Shown here piece by piece: positions 47,014-54,701 of a stretch of DNA of 64,000 nucleotides. This stretch comes from Noviluteimonas lactosilytica. GTDB taxonomy: Bacteria > Pseudomonadota > Gammaproteobacteria > Xanthomonadales > Xanthomonadaceae. Numbering within the stretch: the stretch's first letter is position 1; the number at the start of each line of letters is the position of its first letter. Made by a program: the position numbers and the translations under genes. Under the pieces are notes generated by a model, which was given only the letters and a program-made list of their open reading frames with translations, did no database searches and was not told the origin of the DNA. The stretch spans positions 912,189-976,188 of the forward strand of contig NZ_JAJGAK010000001.1 in assembly GCF_020866925.1 (NCBI RefSeq), in the 5' to 3' direction.

Positions 47014-47898
47014 ATGTCGTCCGCAGTCGCCGCCCCGCCCCCGCCGCCGCAGATCGGCAACAACGAACGCCTCGGCGCGACCGCGGTGCTGTCGCTGATC
47101 CTGCATGGCGTGCTCGTGCTCGGCGTGGGCTTCGCGCTCGACGACGCCGCGCCCGTGCTGCCGACGCTCGACGTCATCCTGACCCAGGTGCAGACCCCGC
47201 TCACGCCGGCGCAGGCCGACTTCCTCGCGCAGGCGAACAACCAGGGCGGCGGCGAACACGACAAGGCCTCGCGCCCCGGCGAAGCGCAGATCGGCATCGC
47301 CGACCGGCCGACACCCGGCGTCGCGACGCAACCGCTGCGGCGCCAGTCGCCCGTCGCGCAACCGCCGCCGGAAGCGCGCGTGATCACCGCGATGCGTAGC
47401 GACGCACGCACTGTGCAACCGCTCGACACGCCGCCGCCGGTCGACGCGCCCTATCCCGAAGGCCGCGCAAAAGTGGAACGCGACATGGAGATGGCGCGCC
47501 GCGCCGCCGAGATCCAGCTGCGCAGCGAGGCCTACGCCAAGCGCCCGAAGCGCAAGTTCGTCTCGGCGAGCACCAAGGAATACGCGTACGCCGGTTACAT
47601 GCGCCAGTGGGTCGACCGCGTGCAGCGCGTCGGCAACCTCAACTACCCGGACGAAGCGCGTCGCCGCCGCATCGGCGGCGTGGTCGTCATCAGCGTCGCC
47701 GTCCGCCGCGACGGCAGCGTCGAGAAAACGGTGATCGTCGAATCCAGCCACACGCCGATGCTCGACGAAGCCGCACTGCGCATCGTCAAGCTCAGCGAAC
47801 CGTTCGCACCGTTGCCGAAGACGCCGGAAGACGTCGACATCCTGCACGTGACGCGCACGTGGCAGTTCATGCCGGGCGGCGAGTTGATCGATCGCTGA
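47014..47898 (+). CDS. tonB: Energy transducer TonB
   Basis: 294 residues. A cytoplasmic N-terminus, one inner-membrane helix (ATAVLSLILHGVLVLGVGFA, residues 22-41), a spacer rich in Pro, Ala and Arg, and a C-terminal TonB domain with YPDEARRRRIGGVVVISVAV and DEAALRIVKLSEPFAPLP. TonB passes proton-motive energy to TonB-dependent receptors. exbB and exbD are not adjacent here. It follows gshB, as in Pseudomonas and Xanthomonas. Confidence 0.93.
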   Translation: MSSAVAAPPPPPQIGNNERLGATAVLSLILHGVLVLGVGFALDDAAPVLPTLDVILTQVQTPLTPAQADFLAQANNQGGGEHDKASRPGEAQIGIADRPTPGVATQPLRRQSPVAQPPPEARVITAMRSDARTVQPLDTPPPVDAPYPEGRAKVERDMEMARRAAEIQLRSEAYAKRPKRKFVSASTKEYAYAGYMRQWVDRVQRVGNLNYPDEARRRRIGGVVVISVAVRRDGSVEKTVIVESSHTPMLDEAALRIVKLSEPFAPLPKTPEDVDILHVTRTWQFMPGGELIDR

Positions 47899-47931
47899 GG
47901 CGCTCGCGCTCGCGACGCATCGCAGGCCGCG

Positions 47932-48231
47932 CTACCCGTCGTTGACGGCGTGCAGCATTCCGCGCAGGCAGATGGGATACGCGGACACCGGAATACAGAT
48001 GCCGCGGCGGAGGTCGCGCACTTCGTCGCCGACCGCTTCGATCAGTTGCACGAACTCCGCCAACGGCAAACCCGCCATCGGCGAACGGATACCCTGCAGG
48101 AAGTCCACTTCGAGCATGAGGTCGGCGCGCTCGCACCGCACCCTGCAGAACAACTCGCCCTTGAAACGCACTTCCGCCGCGAGGAAATCCGACTCGCCGG
48201 GGAACATCCAGTCGACGCGAAATCCTTTCAT
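47932..48231 (-). CDS. Conserved hypothetical protein
   Basis: 99 residues from ATG 48231 (MKGFRVDWMFPGE). It is slightly acidic, mostly soluble, with Cys in FCRVRCERAD and RGICIPVSAYPICLRG. I recognise no family. A longer open frame upstream (to 48351) is not supported. A 7-bp hairpin (48240-48246 with 48260-48266) lies in its leader just before the start. It converges on tonB with a 33-bp gap. Confidence 0.6.
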   Translation of the reverse strand: MKGFRVDWMFPGESDFLAAEVRFKGELFCRVRCERADLMLEVDFLQGIRSPMAGLPLAEFVQLIEAVGDEVRDLRRGICIPVSAYPICLRGMLHAVNDG

Positions 48232-48433
48232 CAGTCGTCTGCACCTTGGTTGAGGTTGTAGGTGCAGGAAACACAAGATCTGAATAGAGACAGATTGGTA
48301 CTTCTTTCTCGTGCGGGCGACGCGGGCCGTTCGCGAAGACGAGGTATCCACGTGGCTTGAAGATTTGTCGCGTCAGCTGTCTCGCCAGGCGCGCAAGCTG
48401 CCCCCCGTGCTTCGTGCAAGACGCGTGACGCGA

Positions 48434-49129
48434 TTACTTCTTTCGGCGCGCCGCCACTTGTTCCGCCAGCGTCAGCGCCACGTTGTCGCGCAGGTAGGCA
48501 GGCTCGATGCGTTCCGGCGCCACGCCCTCGCCACGCTTGAACGCCTGCGCCGCGAGCCGCGCAACGTCCGCCGCATGCGGCAACGCACTCGCATCGATGC
48601 GCGCGAAACGCCCATCGAGCGTCGTGCGCAACGCACCTTCGACCGCATCGAAGCCCGTGCCGACGCCGCTCCATGCGTTCGCATCGTCGGGCAACACGAC
48701 CGCCGTCGGCGCGACGACACGTTCGTCGTCGAGCGCGATCGCGTTGTCGCCATCGCAACGATAGGCCGCCGCGTACACCTCGCCCATCCGCGCATCGATC
48801 GCGGCGAGCACGCGCGGTGCGCGCGCCTGCAACGCGAGCGCGGCGAGCGTCGACACGGGCACGATGGGACGATCGAGCGCGAGCGCGATGCCCTGCGCGA
48901 TCGCGATCGCAAGGCGCACACCGGTGAACGCGCCCGGACCGCGGCCGACCGCGATCGCGTCGAGTTCGGTGCGGCGCACGCCGGCTTCGTGGAGGACCTC
49001 GTCGGCCCATGGCAGCGCGAGTTCGGCGTGGCGGCGCGGCGCGAGATCGAAGCGCTCGATCACTTCGCCGTCGACCCACACGGCGACCGAACACGCTTCG
49101 GTCGCGGTCTCGAACGCGAGCAGCTTCAC
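48434..49129 (-). CDS. tsaB: tRNA threonylcarbamoyladenosine modification protein TsaB
   Basis: 231 residues, ASKHA fold: LLAFETATEACSVAVWVDGE, the GRGPGAFTGVRLAIAIAQGI motif and VLAAIDARMGEVY are TsaB hallmarks. With TsaD and TsaE it makes t6A37 on ANN-decoding tRNAs. The start is a GTG that overlaps the VOC stop (GTGA). Last gene of the mrcB operon; about 200 bp without a gene follow it. Confidence 0.95.
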   Translation of the reverse strand: MKLLAFETATEACSVAVWVDGEVIERFDLAPRRHAELALPWADEVLHEAGVRRTELDAIAVGRGPGAFTGVRLAIAIAQGIALALDRPIVPVSTLAALALQARAPRVLAAIDARMGEVYAAAYRCDGDNAIALDDERVVAPTAVVLPDDANAWSGVGTGFDAVEGALRTTLDGRFARIDASALPHAADVARLAAQAFKRGEGVAPERIEPAYLRDNVALTLAEQVAARRKK

Positions 49130-49530
49130 GCGCCGGCCTGTTCCGCCGCCGGCGGTTCCCACAATTCGACCAGGCCGCCTTCGGGATCGAGCACGTAACC
49201 GAACTTGCCCTGCTCGTTCGCCTCGTAGCGATCGAGCACGTTGCAGCCTTCGCTGCGCAACGCGGCGAGCGTGCCGTCGAGGTCGTCGACGCGCAGGTTG
49301 ACCATGTACGCCTTCTCGCTGGGCGCGAAATACTCGGTCGTCGCCTTGAACGGCGACCACACGGTCATCGCCTCCGTGCCGGTGTCGGCGCGGCGCCAGT
49401 TGAAGATGTGGCCGCCCCAGCCCTCGCCCCCGACGTCGAGATGATCGGCGTACCACTTCGCGAGCGCGTCGGGATCCTCGGCCTTGAAGAACACGCCGCC
49501 GATGCCGTGCACGCGGGGACGATCAGCCAT
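49126..49530 (-). CDS. VOC (glyoxalase/bleomycin-resistance) family protein
   Basis: 134 residues with the paired beta-alpha-beta modules of the VOC fold: HGIGGVFFKAEDPDALAKWY at the start and FGYVLDPEGGLVELWEPP at the end (metal-binding His/Glu positions present). Substrate unknown. It is coupled by overlap to the dinG-like gene upstream and to tsaB downstream. Confidence 0.88.
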   Translation of the reverse strand: MADRPRVHGIGGVFFKAEDPDALAKWYADHLDVGGEGWGGHIFNWRRADTGTEAMTVWSPFKATTEYFAPSEKAYMVNLRVDDLDGTLAALRSEGCNVLDRYEANEQGKFGYVLDPEGGLVELWEPPAAEQAGA

Positions 49531-51628
49531 GGCGGGTCTCCTCGATGGGGGTGTCGCTGGAAGCCGAGTCTATTGGAGCCGTGTCGACTGGACGCGATTC
49601 TGCCGCAAAGAACGCCTCGACGTCGGCCACCTCGCGCGTGCGCGCGAACGGCGGCAGCGAATCGAAGAACACGCGGCCGTAACTCTTGCCGATCAGGCGC
49701 GGATCGCACAGCACGAGCACGCCGCGGTCGGTCTCGCTGCGGATGAGCCTGCCGACGCCCTGCTTCAGCGCGATCACCGCCTGCGGCAGTTGCTCGTCGC
49801 GGAAAGGATTTCCGCCGCTGCGTCGGATCGCATCCAGGCGCGCCTCGAACACGGGATCGTCGGGCGCGGCGAACGGCAGCTTGTCGATCACGACGACGCT
49901 CAGCGCATCGCCCGCGACGTCGACGCCTTCGCGGAAACTCGCGGCGCCGAGCAGCACGCCGTTGCCGGATTCGCGGAAGCGTTGCAGCAACACGTGGCGC
50001 GGCGCCTCCCCTTGCACGAACAACGGCCACGGTGCGCTTCGCAGCGCCTCGGCGGCTTCGCGCAACGCGCGATGCGAGGCGAACAACACGAACGCGCGCC
50101 CCTTCGACGCTTCGAGCACGGGCGTCAGCGCATCGACGACCGCGCGGCCGTAGTCGCGCGACATCGGTTCGGGCATGCGCGGCGGCAGGTAGCACAACGC
50201 CTGCGTGTTCCAGTCGAAGGGGCTCGGTTCGATCAGCGTTTCGGGATCTTCCAGGCCCAGGCGCGTGCGCAGGTGATCGAAGCCGCCGGCGACGGAGAGC
50301 GTGGCGGACGTGAAGACCCACGCGGCGTGCGAGCGCTCGCGGTGTTCGCGCAGGGGGCCGGAGACGTCGAGGGGCGTGCGTTGGAGGCGGAAGCCGCGCG
50401 GGGACAACTCGAACCAGCAGACGTCGCTGTGCTCGTCGCGCGCGTCGCGCGCGTCATGCCCGCGACGGCTGGGATGCGCGTCGTCGTCGCCCTGGATTCC
50501 AGCCTCTGCTGGAAAGACGTCGTCCGCATCATCGAAGTCGCGTTTCTCCGGCGTCTCCAACCACCGCCGCAACCGCGCCTGGAAATCCACCGCGCGCGCA
50601 TGGCACGCATCGAACCCCGGCGACGCCTCGCGCAACCCCGCGAGCGCATCGCCGAACAACTGCATCGCATCGGCCAACTGCGCGAACGCATCGCGCACCG
50701 TCGGTTCGTGCAGCGCGCGCCCGCGCGTGCCGCGCGTCGGCAGCACTTCCATCGCCGCACGCAACACGCGCGTGATGTGTTCGAGATGCTGCGCCGGCCC
50801 CTGCACGGTGGCGATCGACGCGCTGACGTCCTTGCATTCGGCGATCGCATCGCGCGCCAGCTCGACGAGCGGCCGCGCGCCGACGCCTTCGCCGAAGAAT
50901 TGCGCGGCGAGGTCGGGCAGCTGGTGCGCTTCGTCGACGACGAAGGCCTGCGCGCCCGGCAGGATTTCGCCGAAGCCTTCCTGCTTCAGCGCAAGATCGG
51001 CGAGCAGCAGGTGATGGTTAACCACGACGATGTCGGCGGACTGCGCGCGCGAGCGCGCCTGCACCACGAAGCATTCCGACCAGAACGGGCATTCGCTGCC
51101 GAGGCAGTTCTCGGCGGTGCTGGTGACCATCGGCAGCAGCGGCGAGTCTTCGGGCAGCGCGTCGAGTTCGGCCATGTCGCCGAGGCGCGTGCGGCCGCTC
51201 CACGCAACGATGCGCTGGAACTGCGCGATCTGCTCGCGGTTGGCGAAGCGCGGTTCGCCCTTCGCGCGTTCGAGGCGATGCTTGCACAGGTAGTTCGCGC
51301 GGCCCTTGAGCAGCGCGGTCTTCACCGGCGTGCCGAGTGCGTCGCGCACGCGCGGGAGATCGCGCAGGTAGAGCTGGTCCTGCAGCGCGCGGGTGCCGGT
51401 CGAAATGATCGTCTTCTGGCCCGACAGCAACGCGGGCACGAGATAGGCGAAGGTCTTGCCGGTGCCGGTGCCCGCTTCGGCGAGCAGCGTGCCGCGCGCA
51501 TCGAACGCATCGGCGACCGCTTCGGCCAGGCGCTGCTGCGCAACGCGCGGGACGAAGGCGGGAATCGCGTCGGCGAGCGCGCCGCCTTCGGCGAGCGCGT
51601 CGCGCGCGGCGGCGGACAGGATCGACAT
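49523..51628 (-). CDS. ATP-dependent helicase, DinG/YoaA (XPD-like) family
   Basis: 701 residues. Superfamily 2 iron-sulfur helicase: Walker A EAGTGTGKT (51-59), DEAH box 232-235, four Cys at 115, 175, 180 and 186 for a [4Fe-4S] cluster, and C-terminal motifs TSATL, GAASFREGVD and QGVGRLIRS. Length and motifs fit YoaA better than full DinG. Residues about 370-392 (FPAEAGIQG onward) are the translation of a REP-like element inserted in frame. It overlaps the VOC gene and lies 5 nt after the TPR lipoprotein gene. Confidence 0.92.
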   Translation of the reverse strand: MSILSAAARDALAEGGALADAIPAFVPRVAQQRLAEAVADAFDARGTLLAEAGTGTGKTFAYLVPALLSGQKTIISTGTRALQDQLYLRDLPRVRDALGTPVKTALLKGRANYLCKHRLERAKGEPRFANREQIAQFQRIVAWSGRTRLGDMAELDALPEDSPLLPMVTSTAENCLGSECPFWSECFVVQARSRAQSADIVVVNHHLLLADLALKQEGFGEILPGAQAFVVDEAHQLPDLAAQFFGEGVGARPLVELARDAIAECKDVSASIATVQGPAQHLEHITRVLRAAMEVLPTRGTRGRALHEPTVRDAFAQLADAMQLFGDALAGLREASPGFDACHARAVDFQARLRRWLETPEKRDFDDADDVFPAEAGIQGDDDAHPSRRGHDARDARDEHSDVCWFELSPRGFRLQRTPLDVSGPLREHRERSHAAWVFTSATLSVAGGFDHLRTRLGLEDPETLIEPSPFDWNTQALCYLPPRMPEPMSRDYGRAVVDALTPVLEASKGRAFVLFASHRALREAAEALRSAPWPLFVQGEAPRHVLLQRFRESGNGVLLGAASFREGVDVAGDALSVVVIDKLPFAAPDDPVFEARLDAIRRSGGNPFRDEQLPQAVIALKQGVGRLIRSETDRGVLVLCDPRLIGKSYGRVFFDSLPPFARTREVADVEAFFAAESRPVDTAPIDSASSDTPIEETRHG
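50451..50520. repeat. REP-like palindromic element inside the DinG-like gene
   Basis: GCGTCATGCCCGCGACGGCTGG at the left and CTGGATTCCAGCCTCTGCTGGA at the right are the halves of a palindromic repeat widespread in proteobacteria, whose translation in one frame gives the well-known PAEAGIQ string. Here it is kept in frame and adds about 20 residues to a non-conserved loop. Confidence 0.7.
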
Positions 51629-51633
51629 CGCGC

Positions 51634-52179
51634 TCAGTATCGCGGCGGCGCGGTCACCTTGCACGCGTCGAGTTGGCGCTGCGCATCGGCGGCGGCGACG
51701 CCATCGCCGCGGGCTTCGCCCACGGCGCGGAGGGTCGCCCAGTGGCGGCGGCACAACGGACCGACCTGCGCGCCGACATCGTGCGCGCGACGGGCGAACG
51801 AGGCCGCGCCGTCGAGATCGCGATTCAGCAATGCGGCCTCGGCGCGTTCCTGCAGCACGGCGGGGTCGTCGCCGGTTTCGGCGAGCGCCTGGTCGAGCGC
51901 GGTCGCGGCGTCGGCGTAACGGCCTTCACGCTCGGCCTGGGCCGCGTTTTCACGCAGGCCCGCGACCATCGGATCGCGCAGCGGCTGGATCGCGAGTTCG
52001 TCCTTGCCGTCATCGTTGCCCGCGGCGGCGCGAACCTGCGCGACGAGCGCGACCGGGTCGTACGCGCGTTCGATGCTGTCGGGCGACGGCGGCGCGGTCG
52101 TCGCGCACGCGGCGAGGGTCGAGGCGAACACCACGGCGACGCACGCATGCGTCGCGACGCGGACGAAACGAAGGGTCAT
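51634..52179 (-). CDS. TPR lipoprotein next to PBP1b (LpoP-like)
   Basis: 181 residues. Signal peptide with lipobox LAAC (near residues 22-25) followed by a spacer and two tetratricopeptide-like repeats (residues about 76-135, ENAAQAEREGRYADAATALD and RDLDGAASFARRAHDVG). It overlaps mrcB by ATGA. In Pseudomonas the PBP1b activator LpoP is a TPR lipoprotein, so this is a good candidate for the same role; sequence similarity to LpoP itself was not tested. Confidence 0.75.
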   Translation of the reverse strand: MTLRFVRVATHACVAVVFASTLAACATTAPPSPDSIERAYDPVALVAQVRAAAGNDDGKDELAIQPLRDPMVAGLRENAAQAEREGRYADAATALDQALAETGDDPAVLQERAEAALLNRDLDGAASFARRAHDVGAQVGPLCRRHWATLRAVGEARGDGVAAADAQRQLDACKVTAPPRY

Positions 52180-54590
52180 TGCTGTTCCTGCGGTTCCGGC
52201 GCGGGCTGCGGCGGCTGTTGCGGTTGCTGCTGCGGTTGTTCGTCGCGCCCGAAGCCGAACCAGTCGCGCCATCCGCTTTCCTGTTCCTCGGGCTGCTGCA
52301 CCGTGCACGGTTCGAACGGCGGCTGGAAGCCGGCGACGAACGCGAATCGGCGCGCGCCCGGGCAATCGGCGCTGGTCGCGTGGCTGCCGACGATCCACTG
52401 CCAGTCGAGGCCCTTTTCGCCGATTTCCAGCGGTTTGCTCGGCAGGCGCGAGAAGATCCCCGACCACACGCGCATCGCGCCGGTCGCACCGTACAACCCG
52501 GTCGGCTGGTTCTGGTCGTTGCCGACCCACACGACCGCGAGGTGGTCGCCCGTGTAACCGGCGAACCAACTGTCGCGGCTGTCGTTCGACGTGCCGGTCT
52601 TGCCCGCGGCCTGCAGGCGGCCGAGGCCGTCGCTGAGCAACGGACGCGCGGTGCCGTTGGTCACCGCGTGCTGCAGCGCCGTGCCGATCAGTCGCGCGGC
52701 GATCGCGTCGCCTTCCTGCGCGGGCGCGGGCGCGACGTCGTAACGATTGACGGCCTTGCCGTTCTGGTCGAGCACGCCGCGCACCGCATGCAGCGGCTGG
52801 ATTTCGCCACCCGACGCGAGGAATTGGTACAGCTGCGCCATCGCGTACGGGCTCTGGTCGACCGCACCGAGGATCAACGCCGGATGCGGTTCGGCCTCGA
52901 TGCCCGCGAGCGTCTTGATCAGCGTGGCGAGGCGACGCGGATCGACCTGCATGCCGATGCGCACCGTCGCCTGGTTGTAGGACATGGCGAGCGCATCGAC
53001 CATGCGGACCGTGCCGTGGCTGCGCCCGTCGGAGTTGCCCGGCGTCCAGCGCTTGCCGCGACCGAGCGTCACCGCGACCGGCGAGTCGTCGACGTAACTG
53101 GCGAGGGAGAACTTGCCCGGCTGCGCGAGCGCGAGCAGGTACACGAACGGCTTGAGCAGCGAGCCGACCGGACGCTGCGCTTCGACCGCGCGATTGAAGC
53201 CCTGCTCCTGGATGCTGCGGCTGCCGACCACCGCGACCACGTCGCCGTTGTTGACGTCGGTGACCACCAGGCCCGCCTGCAGCGCCGGGCGCGTCTTGTG
53301 ATCGAGCGACTTCAGCGTGCGCGTGACCGCGCCCTCGGCGTATGCCTGCGCCGACGGCGTCATCGCGCTGAGTACCGTGAGGCCCGCGCCCTGCAGCGCG
53401 TTGGCCGGGAAATCGCGCGCGAGCTGGCGACGCACGAGGTCGACGTACGCGGGGAAACGATTCGCGATGTTGATCGGCGTCTTCGTCACGCCGAGCGGCG
53501 CTTCGGTGGCGCGCTTGAGTTCGTCGTCGTTGATCAGGCCCGTCTCGTGCATCTTCGCCAGCGCGAAGTTGCGGCGATCGGTCGCGCGCTCGGGATTGCG
53601 GCGCGGGTCGTACCACGACGGGCCGCGCACCATGCCGATCAGCAACGCGATCTGCTCGGTGCTGAGATCGCGCAGGTCGCGGCCGAACCAGAACTCCGAC
53701 GCCGCGGCCACGCCATGGATCGCCTGCGAGCCCGACTGGCCGAGGTACACCTGGTTGAAATAGGCCTCGAGGATCGTCTTCTTGTCGTAGCGCGCTTCGA
53801 TGATCAGCGCGTAGAGGATCTCGTTGAACTTGCGGGTGAACGTCTGTTCCTTGCCGATGCCGAGCAGGCCGCTGCGCGCGAGCTGCTGCGTGAGCGTGCT
53901 CGCGCCCTGGCGCGCTTCGCCCGAGCGCAGGTTCACCCACGCCGCACGCGCCATGCCCGACAGGTCGATGCCGTGGTGGCTGTTGAAGTCGCGGTCTTCC
54001 ACCGCCTGCAGGCCGGTGACGAGGAGTTCGGGGACTTCCTCGATGCGCACGATGCGGCGCTCTTCCTGCTGCTGGCCGTAGAGCGTGGCGATGCGCGCGG
54101 GATCCAGGCGCGCCTGCTTGACCGATTGCTTGCGCGCGGCGTCGCGCAAGCTCGCCACGCGCGAGCCGGAAAGCTGCACTTCGATGCGGCGCGGCGCGAC
54201 GGGACCGTCGACGTCGTTGAACCCGCGGCTCGCGATCAGCCAGCGACCGCCGTTGCGCGAGTACGAACCGGGCCGCACGCCCGCGCCGTCGTCGCGATAC
54301 CCCGCGGCTTCGAGTTCGGTCTTCAGCGTCTGCGAATCCATCGCCACGCCCGGGCGCAGCACCAGCGGGCGCGCGTACACGCGCGTCGGCAACTGCCAGC
54401 GCAACTGGTCGAAGCGCTGCCCGACCTGGTGGTTGAGGTACAGCGTGTACGGGATCAGGAACCCGAGCCCGAGGCCGATCGCGGCCAGGCCCCAGGTCAG
54501 CAGGCGACGTCGCCACCCCGGGGAGGGGCTGCCGCGTCCGTCGTGGCCGTCGTCGTCTTCGTCGTATTCGATCCGCGGGGCTTTGGGCAT
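52176..54590 (-). CDS. mrcB: Penicillin-binding protein 1B (bifunctional transglycosylase/transpeptidase)
   Basis: 804 residues. One membrane helix (29-50), a UB2H domain (about 65-160), the GT51 glycosyltransferase with catalytic Glu198 in EDRDFNSHHGIDL and QGASTLTQQLAR, and the transpeptidase with S477-x-x-K480 (GSLLKPF), SYN 537-539 and KTG 664-666. The C-terminal tail is Gln/Pro-rich. It heads a five-gene coupled operon. Confidence 0.96.
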   Translation of the reverse strand: MPKAPRIEYDEDDDGHDGRGSPSPGWRRRLLTWGLAAIGLGLGFLIPYTLYLNHQVGQRFDQLRWQLPTRVYARPLVLRPGVAMDSQTLKTELEAAGYRDDGAGVRPGSYSRNGGRWLIASRGFNDVDGPVAPRRIEVQLSGSRVASLRDAARKQSVKQARLDPARIATLYGQQQEERRIVRIEEVPELLVTGLQAVEDRDFNSHHGIDLSGMARAAWVNLRSGEARQGASTLTQQLARSGLLGIGKEQTFTRKFNEILYALIIEARYDKKTILEAYFNQVYLGQSGSQAIHGVAAASEFWFGRDLRDLSTEQIALLIGMVRGPSWYDPRRNPERATDRRNFALAKMHETGLINDDELKRATEAPLGVTKTPINIANRFPAYVDLVRRQLARDFPANALQGAGLTVLSAMTPSAQAYAEGAVTRTLKSLDHKTRPALQAGLVVTDVNNGDVVAVVGSRSIQEQGFNRAVEAQRPVGSLLKPFVYLLALAQPGKFSLASYVDDSPVAVTLGRGKRWTPGNSDGRSHGTVRMVDALAMSYNQATVRIGMQVDPRRLATLIKTLAGIEAEPHPALILGAVDQSPYAMAQLYQFLASGGEIQPLHAVRGVLDQNGKAVNRYDVAPAPAQEGDAIAARLIGTALQHAVTNGTARPLLSDGLGRLQAAGKTGTSNDSRDSWFAGYTGDHLAVVWVGNDQNQPTGLYGATGAMRVWSGIFSRLPSKPLEIGEKGLDWQWIVGSHATSADCPGARRFAFVAGFQPPFEPCTVQQPEEQESGWRDWFGFGRDEQPQQQPQQPPQPAPEPQEQQ

Positions 54591-54701
54591 TGACTCTGGG
54601 AGCGATGCGACAATGGAGCCGCGAGTCTAGCGCAGGGGCGTCCCGGCGCAGGTCGCGCCCCCCGACCCCCACCCTGTTTCTTCAGCCGGAGTTCTGCTGG
54701 C

